64,000 bases of DNA from positions 62,001-126,000 of the forward strand of contig NZ_BMTD01000019.1 in the NCBI RefSeq assembly GCF_014649495.1, read 5' to 3'. This DNA is from Streptomyces filipinensis (lineage in GTDB: Bacteria > Actinomycetota > Actinomycetes > Streptomycetales > Streptomycetaceae). The position numbers and the translations under genes are program-made. Of this stretch, positions 1 through 8,282 are shown one piece after another. The notes under the pieces were generated by a model. The model was not told the origin of the DNA and searched no databases. It was given only the letters and a program-made list of their open reading frames with translations. Each line of letters opens with the position of its first letter. Within the stretch, counting starts at the first letter, position 1.

Positions 1-2
1 AC

Positions 3-482
3 TTCGTCACCGGCAACAACGGCATCGCCACCGCCGCCCCGGGCAAGCGCGCCCCGGCCCCGGACCTGTCCGGCAAGACCATCGACGGCAGGACGCTGGA
101 CGTGGCCGACTACAAGGGCCAGGTCGTCGTCATCAACGTCTGGGGCTCGTGGTGCGGCCCCTGCCGCGAGGAGGCGCAGTACTTCTCCACGGTGTCGAAG
201 CAGTACCAGGGCAAGGGCGTGCAGTTCGTCGGCATCAACACCCGGGACACCAGCACCACCCCGGCGATCGCCTTCGAGAAGGAGCACGGGATCGGCTACC
301 CGAGCCTGTACGACCCGACGGGCAGACTGATGCTCCGCTTCAAGAAGGGCACGCTCAACCCGCAGCTGATCCCCTCCACGCTCGTCATCGACAAGCACGG
401 GAAGGTCGCCGCGCGGGCCCTGGAGGCGCTCGACGACACCTCCCTGCTGAAGATGCTCAAGCCGGTCCTGGCGGAGAAGTGA
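3..482 (+). CDS. resA: ResA/TlpA-like thiol-disulfide oxidoreductase (5' end missing)
   Basis: The frame is open from the window edge, so the N-terminus (normally a signal or lipobox segment) is missing; the GTG at 102 is internal. The visible 159 residues form a thioredoxin fold of the TlpA/ResA family with an active-site CGPC encoded at 153-164 inside a WGSWCGPC context, and the cis-Pro loop (LIPSTLVID) further on. Family members act outside the membrane and reduce the haem-binding cysteines of apocytochrome c. The stop lies one base before the ccdA GTG and the resB and ccsB genes follow, which strongly supports the cytochrome c maturation role. Electrons would come from CcdA. Confidence 0.9.
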   Translation, partial: FVTGNNGIATAAPGKRAPAPDLSGKTIDGRTLDVADYKGQVVVINVWGSWCGPCREEAQYFSTVSKQYQGKGVQFVGINTRDTSTTPAIAFEKEHGIGYPSLYDPTGRLMLRFKKGTLNPQLIPSTLVIDKHGKVAARALEALDDTSLLKMLKPVLAEK

Positions 483-483
483 C

Positions 484-1251
484 GTGAGCGCGACGCTGAC
501 GCTGGCGTTGGGCCAGAACCAGACCGTGATGCACGGCGCCCTGTTCATCGCCGCGCCGATCGCCCTGCTCGGCGGGCTCGTCTCCTTCTTCTCGCCCTGT
601 GTCCTGCCCCTCGTCCCCGGCTACCTCTCCTATGTCACCGGAGTCGCCGGCACGGACCTGGCCCAGGCCCGGCGCGGGCGGATGGTCGCCGGGGCCTCCC
701 TGTTCGTGTTCGGCTTCAGCGCCGTGTTCGTCTCCAGCGGGGCGCTGTTCGGCTACTTCGGCCGCAACCTGGTCGACTACCAGGACACCCTCTCCAAGGT
801 GCTCGGCGTGCTCATGATCCTCATGGGCGTGTTCTTCATGGGGCTGCTGCCCGGCCTGACCCAGCGCGAGTTCCGCTTCCACCGGCGGCCGGTGACCGGC
901 CTGATGGGCGCGCCCCTGCTGGGTGCGCTCTTCGGTATCGGCTGGACACCCTGTCTCGGACCGACCCTGTCGTCGGTGAACCTTCTCGCCATGACCGAGT
1001 CCAGCGCCGGGCGCGGCGCACTCCTGCTGGTCGTCTACTGCGTCGGTCTGGGCATCCCCTTCGTCCTCACCGCGGTCGCCTTCCGCAAGGCGCTCGGCGC
1101 CTTCGGCTGGGTCAAGCGCCACTACGCCTGGGTGATGCGCGTCGGCGGCTCGATGATGATCGTGACCGGAGTGCTGCTGCTGACCGGTGCGTGGAGCAGC
1201 ATGGTGCAGCAGTTGCAGATCTGGTCCGGCGGCTTCGATGTGGGGATCTGA
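484..1251 (+). CDS. ccdA: Cytochrome c biogenesis protein CcdA
   Basis: This 255-residue polytopic membrane protein belongs to the CcdA/DsbD-beta family. Two cysteines sit in the expected helices: the segment FFSPCVLPLVPGYLSY near residue 38 and GIGWTPCLGPTLS near residue 157, which together form the electron-passing disulfide. About six hydrophobic helices are visible. The protein moves electrons from cytoplasmic thioredoxin across the membrane to the ResA-like protein encoded just upstream. The GTG start follows the resA stop by one base with GGAGAAG as ribosome site, so translation is probably coupled. resB begins three bases after the stop. Confidence 0.95.
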   Translation: MSATLTLALGQNQTVMHGALFIAAPIALLGGLVSFFSPCVLPLVPGYLSYVTGVAGTDLAQARRGRMVAGASLFVFGFSAVFVSSGALFGYFGRNLVDYQDTLSKVLGVLMILMGVFFMGLLPGLTQREFRFHRRPVTGLMGAPLLGALFGIGWTPCLGPTLSSVNLLAMTESSAGRGALLLVVYCVGLGIPFVLTAVAFRKALGAFGWVKRHYAWVMRVGGSMMIVTGVLLLTGAWSSMVQQLQIWSGGFDVGI

Positions 1252-1254
1252 CCG

Positions 1255-2961
1255 ATGAGCAAGACCGAAACCGACAAGAGCCAGGACCAGGAGGATCTCG
1301 GCGCGGCCGGCTCCCAGCTGTCCACCGCGCCGCGGGAGGAACTCTCCTCCGTGCCCGGCCTCGGCGTCATCGGCTGGGCCCGCTGGTTCTGGCGGCAGCT
1401 GACCTCCATGCGGGTCGCGCTGCTGCTGCTCCTGCTGCTCTCGCTCGGCGCGATCCCCGGCTCGCTGATCCCGCAGACCGGCGCCGACCTCAACAAGGTC
1501 GACGACTTCCGCAAGGCCCACAAGACGCTCGGCCCGATCTACGACAAGCTCGGCCTGTTCCACGTCTACAGCTCGGTGTGGTTCTCCGCGATCTACATCC
1601 TGCTGTTCGTCTCCCTCATCGGCTGCATCGTCCCGCGCACCTGGCAGTTCGTCGGCCAGCTGCGCGGCCGGCCGCCGGGCGCGCCCAGGCGGCTGACCCG
1701 GCTGCCCGCGTACACCACCTGGCGCACCGAGGCCGACCCCGAGCAGGTCCGCGAGGCCGCGCTCGCTCTGCTGAGGAAGCGCCGCTTCCGCGCCCATCTC
1801 GCCGGTGACGCCGTCGCCGCCGAGAAGGGCTACCTGCGCGAGGTCGGCAACCTGGCCTTCCACATCGCGCTGATCGTGCTGCTCGTCGCCTTCGCCTCCG
1901 GCCAGCTGTACAAGTCGGACGGCACCAAGCTGATGGTCGAGGGCGACGGCTTCTCCAACGCGCTGCCGATGTACGACGACTTCAAGTCCGGCAGCCTGTT
2001 CCAGAACGACGACCTGGTGCCGTTCAGCTTCGACCTGAAGGACTTCAAGGGCACCTACGAGCTCACCGGCCCGAACAAGGGCACGCCGCGCACCTACCAG
2101 GCGAAGATCGACTACAGCGTCGGGGCGTACGGCAGGCGGAAGCCGACCACGATCAAGGTCAACGAGCCGCTGCACATCGGCGACGCCAAGGTCTACCTCG
2201 TCAGCCACGGCTACGCGCCCGTCATCACGGTCCGCGACGGCAAGGGCAAGGTCGTCTACCGTGCCGCCACACCGCTGCTGCCGCTCGACGGCAACGTCAC
2301 CTCCAACGGCGTGGTCAAGGTGATGGACGGCTACCGCAACGGACAGGGCCAGAAGGAGCAGCTCGGCTTCCAGGCCTTCTTCGTGCCGACCTTCGACCCG
2401 AAGAGCGGCACGATGCTCTCGCAGTTCCCGGCACTGGTGAACCCGCTGCTCGCGGTGAACGCCTACCACGGCGACCTCGGCGTCGACAGCGGCACGCAGA
2501 ACGTGTACCAGCTGGACAAGACGCACATGAAGGCGTTCAAGGACGGCAAGGGCCAGCTGCTGAAGAAGCTCCTGCTGCCGGGCGACACGCTCACGCTGCC
2601 GAACGGCGCCGGGTCCGTCACCTTCGAGAAGAACATCAAGGAATGGGCCGGCTTCGAGATCGTCCAGGAGCCGGGCGGCGGCTGGGCGCTCGGCGGTGCC
2701 CTCACCGCGATCTTCGGTCTGGCCGCGTCCCTGTTCATCCAGCGCCGCCGTGTGTGGGTGCGGGCAGTGCGCGGCGCGGACGGCGTGACGGTGGTCGAGA
2801 TGGCCGGGCTCGGCCGCGGCGAGTCCGCCAAGGTGCCCGAGGAACTGGGCGAACTCGCCGGAACCCTCTACGACCAGGCGCCGGGGACACCCGAACCCGA
2901 CGACGACTCCGCAGAATCCCCCGACACACCAGTCGTACCTGCCGAAGGGGCTGAGAAGTGA
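1255..2961 (+). CDS. resB: Cytochrome c biogenesis protein ResB
   Basis: A 568-residue ResB/Ccs1 family protein. The N-terminal third carries a leucine-rich helix (ALLLLLLLSLGAIPGSLIPQ), a second at IYILLFVSLIGCIVPRTW and a third at AFHIALIVLLVAF. A large extracytoplasmic domain follows, and a last helix lies near residue 480 (GGALTAIFGLAASLF). The C-terminal tail is acidic and looks disordered. ResB and CcsB together form the system II haem handling and ligation complex that attaches haem to cytochrome c outside the membrane. The gene lies between ccdA and ccsB, and its stop overlaps the ccsB start by four bases (GTGA). Confidence 0.95.
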   Translation: MSKTETDKSQDQEDLGAAGSQLSTAPREELSSVPGLGVIGWARWFWRQLTSMRVALLLLLLLSLGAIPGSLIPQTGADLNKVDDFRKAHKTLGPIYDKLGLFHVYSSVWFSAIYILLFVSLIGCIVPRTWQFVGQLRGRPPGAPRRLTRLPAYTTWRTEADPEQVREAALALLRKRRFRAHLAGDAVAAEKGYLREVGNLAFHIALIVLLVAFASGQLYKSDGTKLMVEGDGFSNALPMYDDFKSGSLFQNDDLVPFSFDLKDFKGTYELTGPNKGTPRTYQAKIDYSVGAYGRRKPTTIKVNEPLHIGDAKVYLVSHGYAPVITVRDGKGKVVYRAATPLLPLDGNVTSNGVVKVMDGYRNGQGQKEQLGFQAFFVPTFDPKSGTMLSQFPALVNPLLAVNAYHGDLGVDSGTQNVYQLDKTHMKAFKDGKGQLLKKLLLPGDTLTLPNGAGSVTFEKNIKEWAGFEIVQEPGGGWALGGALTAIFGLAASLFIQRRRVWVRAVRGADGVTVVEMAGLGRGESAKVPEELGELAGTLYDQAPGTPEPDDDSAESPDTPVVPAEGAEK

Positions 2962-4040
2962 CTCTCGCCGCCGCAACCAACGAACACCTCGCCAGCATCA
3001 GCAACACGCTGATCTACTCGTCGATGGCCGTCTACACCCTGGCCTTCTTCGCCCACATCGCCGAGTGGCTCTTCGGCAGCCGCAGCAAGGTGGCCCGCAC
3101 GGCCGCCGCGCTCACGGCGGAGGCCGGGGCCGCCCAGGGCCCGGCCGTCACCGTCAAGCAGTCCGGCGGGGGAACCGCCGTGCTGGAGCGGCCCAAGGTC
3201 GTCGTGCGGTCGGCGTCGGGCGCCCGGGACGTGCCGGACGGGCCCGGCGCGCACGGCGGTGACGTCCAGGGCGACCTCTACGGCCGTATCGCCGTCTCGC
3301 TCACCGTGCTCGCGTTCCTCGTGGAGCTGGTGGGTGTCGTCTGCCGCGCGGCCTCCGTGCAGCGGGCGCCGTGGGGCAACATGTACGAGTTCAACATCAC
3401 CTTCTCCACGGTGGCCGTCGGCGTGTACCTCGCGCTGCTGGCGCTGCGGAAGAACGTGCGCTGGCTCGGGCTGTTCCTGATCACCACGGTCCTGCTCGAC
3501 CTGGGTCTGGCCGTCACCGTCCTGTACACCGCGAGCGACCAGCTGGTGCCCGCGCTGCACTCGTACTGGCTGTACATCCACGTCTCCACCGCGATCTTCT
3601 GCGGCGCGGTCTTCTACGTCGGCGCGGTCGCCACGATCCTGTACCTGTTCAAGGACGCGTACGAGACCAAGCTGCAGACCGGCGGCAAGCCCGGCGCGTT
3701 CGCCACCTCGGTGCTGGAGCGGCTGCCCGCCTCCGCCTCGCTGGACAAGTTCGCCTACCGCGTCAACGCGGCCGTCTTCCCGCTGTGGACGTTCACGATC
3801 ATCGCGGGCGCGATCTGGGCGGGCGACGCCTGGGGCCGCTACTGGAACTGGGACCCGAAGGAGACCTGGTCCTTCATCACCTGGGTCGCCTACGCCTGCT
3901 ACCTGCACGCCCGCGCGACGGCCGGCTGGAAGGGCCGCAAGGCCGCCTACCTGGCGATGATCGCCTTCGGCTGCTGGCTGTTCAACTACTACGGCGTCAA
4001 CATCTTCGTCAGCGGCAAGCACTCCTACGCGGGCGTGTGA
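2958..4040 (+). CDS. ccsB: Cytochrome c biogenesis protein CcsB (ResC)
   Basis: A 360-residue multi-pass protein of the CcmC/CcsA/ResC family. The haem-binding WWD-type segment is clear near the C-terminus (WGRYWNWDPKETWSFITW), with conserved histidines in neighbouring helices, for example SYWLYIHVSTA. A hydrophilic stretch of about 75 residues between the first two helices is poorly conserved in the family. It pairs with ResB to deliver haem to apocytochrome c. The GTG start overlaps the resB stop, making this the last gene of the four-gene operon. The gap to the next gene is 25 bases. Confidence 0.95.
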   Translation: MTLAAATNEHLASISNTLIYSSMAVYTLAFFAHIAEWLFGSRSKVARTAAALTAEAGAAQGPAVTVKQSGGGTAVLERPKVVVRSASGARDVPDGPGAHGGDVQGDLYGRIAVSLTVLAFLVELVGVVCRAASVQRAPWGNMYEFNITFSTVAVGVYLALLALRKNVRWLGLFLITTVLLDLGLAVTVLYTASDQLVPALHSYWLYIHVSTAIFCGAVFYVGAVATILYLFKDAYETKLQTGGKPGAFATSVLERLPASASLDKFAYRVNAAVFPLWTFTIIAGAIWAGDAWGRYWNWDPKETWSFITWVAYACYLHARATAGWKGRKAAYLAMIAFGCWLFNYYGVNIFVSGKHSYAGV

Positions 4041-4065
4041 GCCCGGGGTCGGTGACACTGGTGTC

Positions 4066-4542
4066 ATGAGCGGTTCCATCGAACAGGGCACCAGTCAGAC
4101 CCACGGGAACACGCACATACTCCACTTCCTGGTGCGGCTCCCGCGACGCATGGAGGACGTCTGGGCGGCGGTGGCCACCCCCGAGGGACTCGGGGGCTGG
4201 TTCACCGCCGTCGACGTGCTGGAACCCAGGCTCGACGGCGCGGTCGCCCTGCGTGACGTGGGGGCGGGGCGGGTCACCGCGTGGGACGTGGACCGGGTCG
4301 CCGAGTACACCCTCGGCGACGGCGGCCGGATCCGGTTCCATCTGGAACGGGGCGGCGACGACAGCTGCGTGCTGCGGTTCACCCACGAGTTCCAGGGGGA
4401 GCGCGAGTCGGAAGCCGGCTGGCGTGCCCGGTTCGAGCAGCTGACGGCGCGCCTGGAGTCCCCGCGGAGCCCTTCCGGATCCGCGCCACAGGACCTTTCC
4501 GGGCAGGAGCCCGTGGAGCCCCTCCCCGGCCAGTTCACCTAG
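4066..4542 (+). CDS. SRPBCC (START/AHSA1-like) domain protein
   Basis: A 158-residue protein with the helix-grip signature of the SRPBCC superfamily: the N-terminal strand followed by RRMEDVWAAVATPEGLGGWF, as in AHSA1/polyketide cyclase-like proteins, and strands ending in VLRFTHEF. These folds bind hydrophobic ligands or act as Hsp90-activator relatives; nothing here identifies the ligand. The C-terminal 30 residues are proline/serine-rich and probably disordered. It could be co-transcribed with ccsB, but GACACT six bases before the ATG resembles a -10 element placed for a leaderless message. The neighbouring minus-strand gene is convergent. Confidence 0.8.
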   Translation: MSGSIEQGTSQTHGNTHILHFLVRLPRRMEDVWAAVATPEGLGGWFTAVDVLEPRLDGAVALRDVGAGRVTAWDVDRVAEYTLGDGGRIRFHLERGGDDSCVLRFTHEFQGERESEAGWRARFEQLTARLESPRSPSGSAPQDLSGQEPVEPLPGQFT

Positions 4543-4558
4543 GCCCGCGGCGGCCGCG

Positions 4559-5974
4559 TCAGGACACCGCCGAGAGGCTTCCGTGGGCCACCGAGGCGAT
4601 GTGGTCGCGCAGCCGCTCCACGTACAGCCGCAGGTTCTTCGCCGCCACGTCCGTGTCCGGGTACCGGCTCGCCAGCCACAGCCCCTCGTGCAGCCGGTTC
4701 ACCCACACGCACACCTGGTCGCCGTACGACACCCGCAGCAGCGCGTGCGCCCGCTGCCCGGCCCAGTGCTCGGCGCCGGGTACGGCCCGGGTGTCGACGT
4801 AGGAGACGATCGAGTACAGGTCCGGGGAGGTCGGCCGGAAGTCCGCGCCGAGCAGCCGCAGCACCCGCGCGAGCGGCATCCGGGCCAGGGACCGGTTGGT
4901 CTGCAGCTCGGCGCGCACCGCCCGCAGGGTGTCGGGGAAGCCCGCCGTACGGCCGACCGGGACCTCGATGGGGGCGCCGCCCACGTACCAGCCCACCGAG
5001 TCGTTCCACCGCGACTTCACCCGGGTGTGGAACGGCACCACCGTCCGGTACACCGACTGCCCGCCCAGCTCGTGCACGATCAGCCCGGTCGCGGCCAGCA
5101 GACCGACCATGCTGCCGCCGTACGGCCTGCAGTACGCCTCGAACGCCGCCGCCTCCTGCGCGTCCGCCAGCGGCTCGCACAGCATCCGCTGCCTCGGCAG
5201 CGGGGCGCCCGGCACCACGCCGAGGTCGACCGGGAAGCCCGGCAGCGTGCCGTCGCAGCGCCGGATGAACGCCCGCCAGCGGTCGACGACCGCGTGCCGG
5301 CCGTCGATGCCGTCCGCGTCGGCCCGCTCGATCTCGCAGAAGTCGACATAGCTGGCCGCGGGCGCCAGGGGGCCGGGCTCGGTGCCGGCCAGGGTCGCCG
5401 TGTACAGCTCGTGGATCTCGGCGGCGATCCGGGTCAGGGAGTAGGCGTCGACGTTGCTGTGGTCGAACGCCATGTACACGCTGGCGCCGTCGTCCCGTAC
5501 GACCGCCGTGTAGATCAGGTTCGGCCAGCGCAGCGCGTCCGCGACGGTGTCGAAGCGGTCCTGGAGGTGCTGGACCAGCTCGTCCGCGTCGCCGAAGTCG
5601 CCCGCCTCCTCCCGGTGCAGGGAGACGTCCGCGGCGTCCAGCGTGAACCGGCGCAGTTCGTCTCCCGAGGGTCCGGCCCAGCGGAAGCCGCTGCGCAGCG
5701 TCTCGTGCCGTACCGTCCAGGCGCGCAGCGCCTCCTGGAGCGCGTCGAGGTCGACCGGCCCCGGCAGGTCGAAGGCGGTGCCGAGCCAGGTCGGCACGAA
5801 CAGCCCGTCCTCGCGGACGCACCTGGCCGTCCTGATGTGCGACTCCTGGATGTAGGCGGGCGGCCGGGAGTCCTCCGGCAGTGCCGTCGCCGCCGCCACG
5901 GTCGCCGGGCTCAGCGTCCACTCGACGAGCCGTCCCGGCCGGACCTCGCAGCGCTGGATGTCAGTGATTCGCAC
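4559..5974 (-). CDS. Stand-alone condensation-domain (acyltransferase) protein
   Basis: A 471-residue single-domain member of the NRPS condensation/PapA/WES-type acyltransferase superfamily. The catalytic HHxxxDG motif appears as DHSNVDA at residues 171-177: the second histidine and the aspartate are kept, but the first histidine is Asp and the glycine is Ala. Activity is therefore plausible but not assured. No carrier or adenylation domain is attached and no biosynthetic cluster surrounds it. The GTG start at 5974 is chosen because AGGAGA (5978-5983) lies five bases upstream; the open frame further upstream runs through a terminator hairpin. The acyl donor and acceptor are unknown. Confidence 0.8.
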   Translation of the reverse strand: MRITDIQRCEVRPGRLVEWTLSPATVAAATALPEDSRPPAYIQESHIRTARCVREDGLFVPTWLGTAFDLPGPVDLDALQEALRAWTVRHETLRSGFRWAGPSGDELRRFTLDAADVSLHREEAGDFGDADELVQHLQDRFDTVADALRWPNLIYTAVVRDDGASVYMAFDHSNVDAYSLTRIAAEIHELYTATLAGTEPGPLAPAASYVDFCEIERADADGIDGRHAVVDRWRAFIRRCDGTLPGFPVDLGVVPGAPLPRQRMLCEPLADAQEAAAFEAYCRPYGGSMVGLLAATGLIVHELGGQSVYRTVVPFHTRVKSRWNDSVGWYVGGAPIEVPVGRTAGFPDTLRAVRAELQTNRSLARMPLARVLRLLGADFRPTSPDLYSIVSYVDTRAVPGAEHWAGQRAHALLRVSYGDQVCVWVNRLHEGLWLASRYPDTDVAAKNLRLYVERLRDHIASVAHGSLSAVS

Positions 5975-5981
5975 GCGTCTC

Positions 5982-6056
5982 CTATCGGCAAAAAAAAGGG
6001 GGGCCCTGAATGCGGGCCCCCCGTGAAGGCAATGCCGTGGGACGCGGCCGGGACAT
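5982..6056 (-). CDS. Possible leader peptide upstream of the condensation-protein gene
   Basis: A 24-codon reading frame begins with ATG at 6056, preceded nine bases upstream by GGAG, and ends with TAG at 5982-5984. The stop abuts the ribosome site of the condensation-protein gene. The frame runs straight through the terminator hairpin at 5998-6022. The peptide starts MSRPRPTALPSR and is rich in arginine (five) and proline (five). A translated ORF overlapping a terminator just before a structural gene is the layout of ribosome-mediated attenuation. That it is translated is inference; a chance ORF cannot be excluded. Confidence 0.35.
   Translation of the reverse strand: MSRPRPTALPSRGARIQGPPFFCR
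5990..6022 (-). terminator. Intrinsic terminator or attenuator before the condensation gene
   Basis: On the minus strand a perfect 9-bp stem (GGGCCCCCC/GGGGGGCCC at 5998-6006 and 6014-6022) with a 7-base loop is followed by eight consecutive T residues (5990-5997). Strong U-tracts are uncommon in Streptomyces. The T-run ends only six bases before the AGGAGA ribosome site of the downstream gene, leaving no room for a separate promoter. It either ends the oxygenase transcript or controls read-through into the condensation gene. Confidence 0.8.
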
Positions 6057-6142
6057 GCCCGCCCGCTCCAATTCAACGGATCGGGTGGCGGGCCGAACGC
6101 GGAAGTGAATAACCGACGGTGACCGGTGGGGCAGAGGTGGCG

Positions 6143-7108
6143 TCAGCCGACGGTGATCGAGTCGAGCTTCTCGCGCAGGTACACGTGCGAGTCGACCGGC
6201 GGGTACGCCACCCGGCCCACCGGCGCCGGCACGGACTCCACCCGGGTGCCGGGGGTGCACTCGCCGAAGTACACGAGCGACATCAGTTCCTCGGCGGGCG
6301 CGTCGGCGGGCGGCGGCAGCACCCGGTGCCGCCCGGACCGCCACCGGTCGCCGGTCCAGCGGGCCAGGAGATCACCGACGTTGACGGTGAACGCGGTGGG
6401 GTCGTACGGCGCGTCCTGCCAGCCGCCCGCGTCGGTGTGGATCTGCAGTCCGCCCTTCCCGGCCTGCCGGTCGAGGATGGTCACGGTCCCGAAGTCGGTG
6501 TGCGGCCCGATCCGGAACTGCCCCGGCAGCGGCTCGCCCACCACCTCCGTGCCCGGGTACCAGTTGATGTTGAAGCCGTACGTCGGATGGTCCATGTGCC
6601 GCGAGAAGAAGTCGGGTTCCAGCCCCAGCGCGTAGCCCAGCAGCGACAGCAGTTCCTTCTCCAGGGCGGCCATCCTCGCCAGGTACCGGGTGCAGAGCGG
6701 CCGCAGTGCGGGGACCTCGGCGGGCCACACGTTGGGCGCGTACCACTCCGCGTTGACGACGGGGTCCTCGAAGGGCTCGTCCGTCGCGAAGGTCAGCGAC
6801 TCCTTCAGGTCGGGCGGGGTCTCGGTGCCCTCCGCGTACCCGTTGGCCTCGGCGCCGGGCCCGAGCCAGCCCCGGCCGCCGACCTTCGCCGCGTACGCCT
6901 GCTTGGCCTCGGCGGGCAGCAGGAAGAACTCGCGCGCGGCCGCCCGGATCCCGGCCCGCAGCCCGGGGTCCACCCCGTGCCCGGTGACCAGCAGGAACCC
7001 GGCGGTCTGCAGCGCCTGGTCGACGGTACGGGCCAGCGCGGCACGGGCCTTTCCGGCACCGCCCAGCCACGGCCCCAGATCGATGGTGGGAACGCGTGCG
7101 CTAGTCAC
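6143..7108 (-). CDS. Isopenicillin N synthase family 2-oxoglutarate/Fe(II) dioxygenase
   Basis: A 321-residue non-haem iron dioxygenase. The N-terminal DIOX_N half has GFLLVTGHGVD, and the jelly-roll half holds the iron ligands HTD (H203, D205) and H261 in GRHRV. The usual RxS 2-oxoglutarate motif is not obvious after H261. The family covers many substrates, including fungal thymine 7-hydroxylase and plant hormone oxidases. The ATG overlaps the end of the cytosine deaminase gene by eight bases, so the two are translationally coupled and probably act on related substrates. A pyrimidine base is my favoured guess; the substrate is not established by the sequence. Confidence 0.85.
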   Translation of the reverse strand: MTSARVPTIDLGPWLGGAGKARAALARTVDQALQTAGFLLVTGHGVDPGLRAGIRAAAREFFLLPAEAKQAYAAKVGGRGWLGPGAEANGYAEGTETPPDLKESLTFATDEPFEDPVVNAEWYAPNVWPAEVPALRPLCTRYLARMAALEKELLSLLGYALGLEPDFFSRHMDHPTYGFNINWYPGTEVVGEPLPGQFRIGPHTDFGTVTILDRQAGKGGLQIHTDAGGWQDAPYDPTAFTVNVGDLLARWTGDRWRSGRHRVLPPPADAPAEELMSLVYFGECTPGTRVESVPAPVGRVAYPPVDSHVYLREKLDSITVG

Positions 7109-7550
7109 CGATGTCCTCCTTCCACAGCAGCGGGTGGTCCTTGACGAAGGCGCGCATCATCGCGACGCACTCGGGGTCCTGGAGCAGCACGATCTCCACA
7201 CCGTGCCCGGCGAGCCAGTCGTGGCCGCCGTGGAAGGTGGCGGCCTCGCCGATCACCACCCGGGAGATGCCGAACTGGCGGACCAGGCCGCTGCAGTACC
7301 AGCACGGGGAGAGCGTGGTGACCATGGTCGTGCCGCGGTACGAGCGCTGCCGTCCCGCCGCGCGGAACGCGGCCGTCTCCGCGTGCGCCGAGGGGTCGTC
7401 GTCCTGGACGCGGCGGTTGTGGCCGCGGCCGAGGAGGGTGCCGTCGGGGGCGTAGAGCGCGGCGCCGATGGGGATCCCGCCCTCGGCCAGTCCGGCGCGG
7501 GCCTCGTCGACGGCGGTGGCGAGCCAGGCGCGGGCCTGTCGTTCATCCAT
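7101..7550 (-). CDS. Yeast-type cytosine deaminase (CDA fold)
   Basis: A 149-residue zinc deaminase of the cytidine deaminase-like fold. The zinc and catalytic motifs are HAE (H56, E58) and SPCWYC (C83, C86). The overall pattern GGIPIGAAL, RGHNRR, SPCxxC, and a C-terminus ending in KEDIG closely recalls yeast cytosine deaminase Fcy1, unlike the TIM-barrel CodA of enterobacteria. It would deaminate cytosine to uracil; a related base such as guanine is possible. It is the first gene of a coupled pair with the 2OG oxygenase downstream. No TetR-type operator is visible directly upstream; the TetR gene stop lies about 50 bases away on the same strand. Confidence 0.85.
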   Translation of the reverse strand: MDERQARAWLATAVDEARAGLAEGGIPIGAALYAPDGTLLGRGHNRRVQDDDPSAHAETAAFRAAGRQRSYRGTTMVTTLSPCWYCSGLVRQFGISRVVIGEAATFHGGHDWLAGHGVEIVLLQDPECVAMMRAFVKDHPLLWKEDIGD

Positions 7551-7601
7551 GGCTTCACTGTGCTGGCCGGACGGGTGGGGGGCAACGGGGCAGGCCCCGC
7601 G

Positions 7602-8195
7602 CTAGAGCGCCACGGCCCGCCAGATCCGCTCCGGGAGCAGCACCGCCGCCTGGTCCAGGTCCACGTCGTCGATGCCGGACAGCCACCGGCGGGCGACCCC
7701 GATGACCGGACCGAGGATCAGGGACTCCAGCAGCGGTGCCGGCAGCGGGGCGAGGTCGCCGGAGTCCACGTACCGCCCCGCCCACTCGGCGAGCGGCGAC
7801 AGCCGGGCCTCCTGGGCGTCCCGGAGGCGTTTGCCGTCGGCCATTCCCTGCCGGTCGGCGTACGAGGAGTGCAGCAGCAGCGCCGCCTCCCGGTGTTCCT
7901 GGACGAAGTTCAGGTAGGTCCTGACGAGGGCACGAATACCGGTGTGGGCGGTACGGGTGTGCTCCAGCGCCGCGACCAGCTCGCCGAGCAGCCGGCCGAG
8001 CCAGCGGGTGAGCAGGGCGTTCATCAGCCCGTCGACGCTGCCGAAGTGGTGGTAGAGGCTGCCGAGGCTCACCCCGCTCGCGCGGGTGAGCGCAGCGACC
8101 GTCAGCCCCTGCTCGCCCGACTCGGCGTACACCCGCAGGGCGGCGTCCAGGAGCTGTTCGACGGTGGCCTCGCCACGCTGCTGCTTGGGGCTCAT
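7602..8195 (-). CDS. TetR family transcriptional regulator
   Basis: A 197-residue TetR-family repressor. The N-terminal helix-turn-helix is clear (LTVAALTRASGVSLGSLYHHF, roughly residues 36-57). The C-terminal ligand domain has no recognisable specificity. The ATG start is followed on the opposite side by a divergent membrane protein gene. A perfect palindrome TTTCTAGAAA at 8207-8216 lies 11 bases upstream of the start and is the likely operator, implying autoregulation and possibly control of the divergent gene. It reads in the same direction as the deaminase/oxygenase genes and could be co-transcribed with them. Confidence 0.9.
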   Translation of the reverse strand: MSPKQQRGEATVEQLLDAALRVYAESGEQGLTVAALTRASGVSLGSLYHHFGSVDGLMNALLTRWLGRLLGELVAALEHTRTAHTGIRALVRTYLNFVQEHREAALLLHSSYADRQGMADGKRLRDAQEARLSPLAEWAGRYVDSGDLAPLPAPLLESLILGPVIGVARRWLSGIDDVDLDQAAVLLPERIWRAVAL

Positions 8196-8206
8196 ACTGA
8201 AGTGCT

Positions 8207-8216
8207 TTTCTAGAAA
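8207..8216. promoter_or_regulatory. Palindromic operator candidate for the TetR gene
   Basis: TTTCTAGAAA is a perfect 10-bp palindrome in an AT-rich stretch within the 87-bp region between the TetR start (8195) and the divergent gene start (8283). Position and symmetry fit a TetR-family binding site; binding is inferred. Confidence 0.5.
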
Positions 8217-8282
8217 GATATTTTAGTTCTGTGGGCTGTTGGCCCACACTGGTTGTCTCATCCTCACATCCAGGAGCGGCTG

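Noticed and set aside
457..2976. 839-codon minus-strand open frame
   Set aside because: It lies wholly antisense to ccdA and resB, is rich in Arg/His/Gln/Gly, and has no recognisable domain; typical high-GC shadow.
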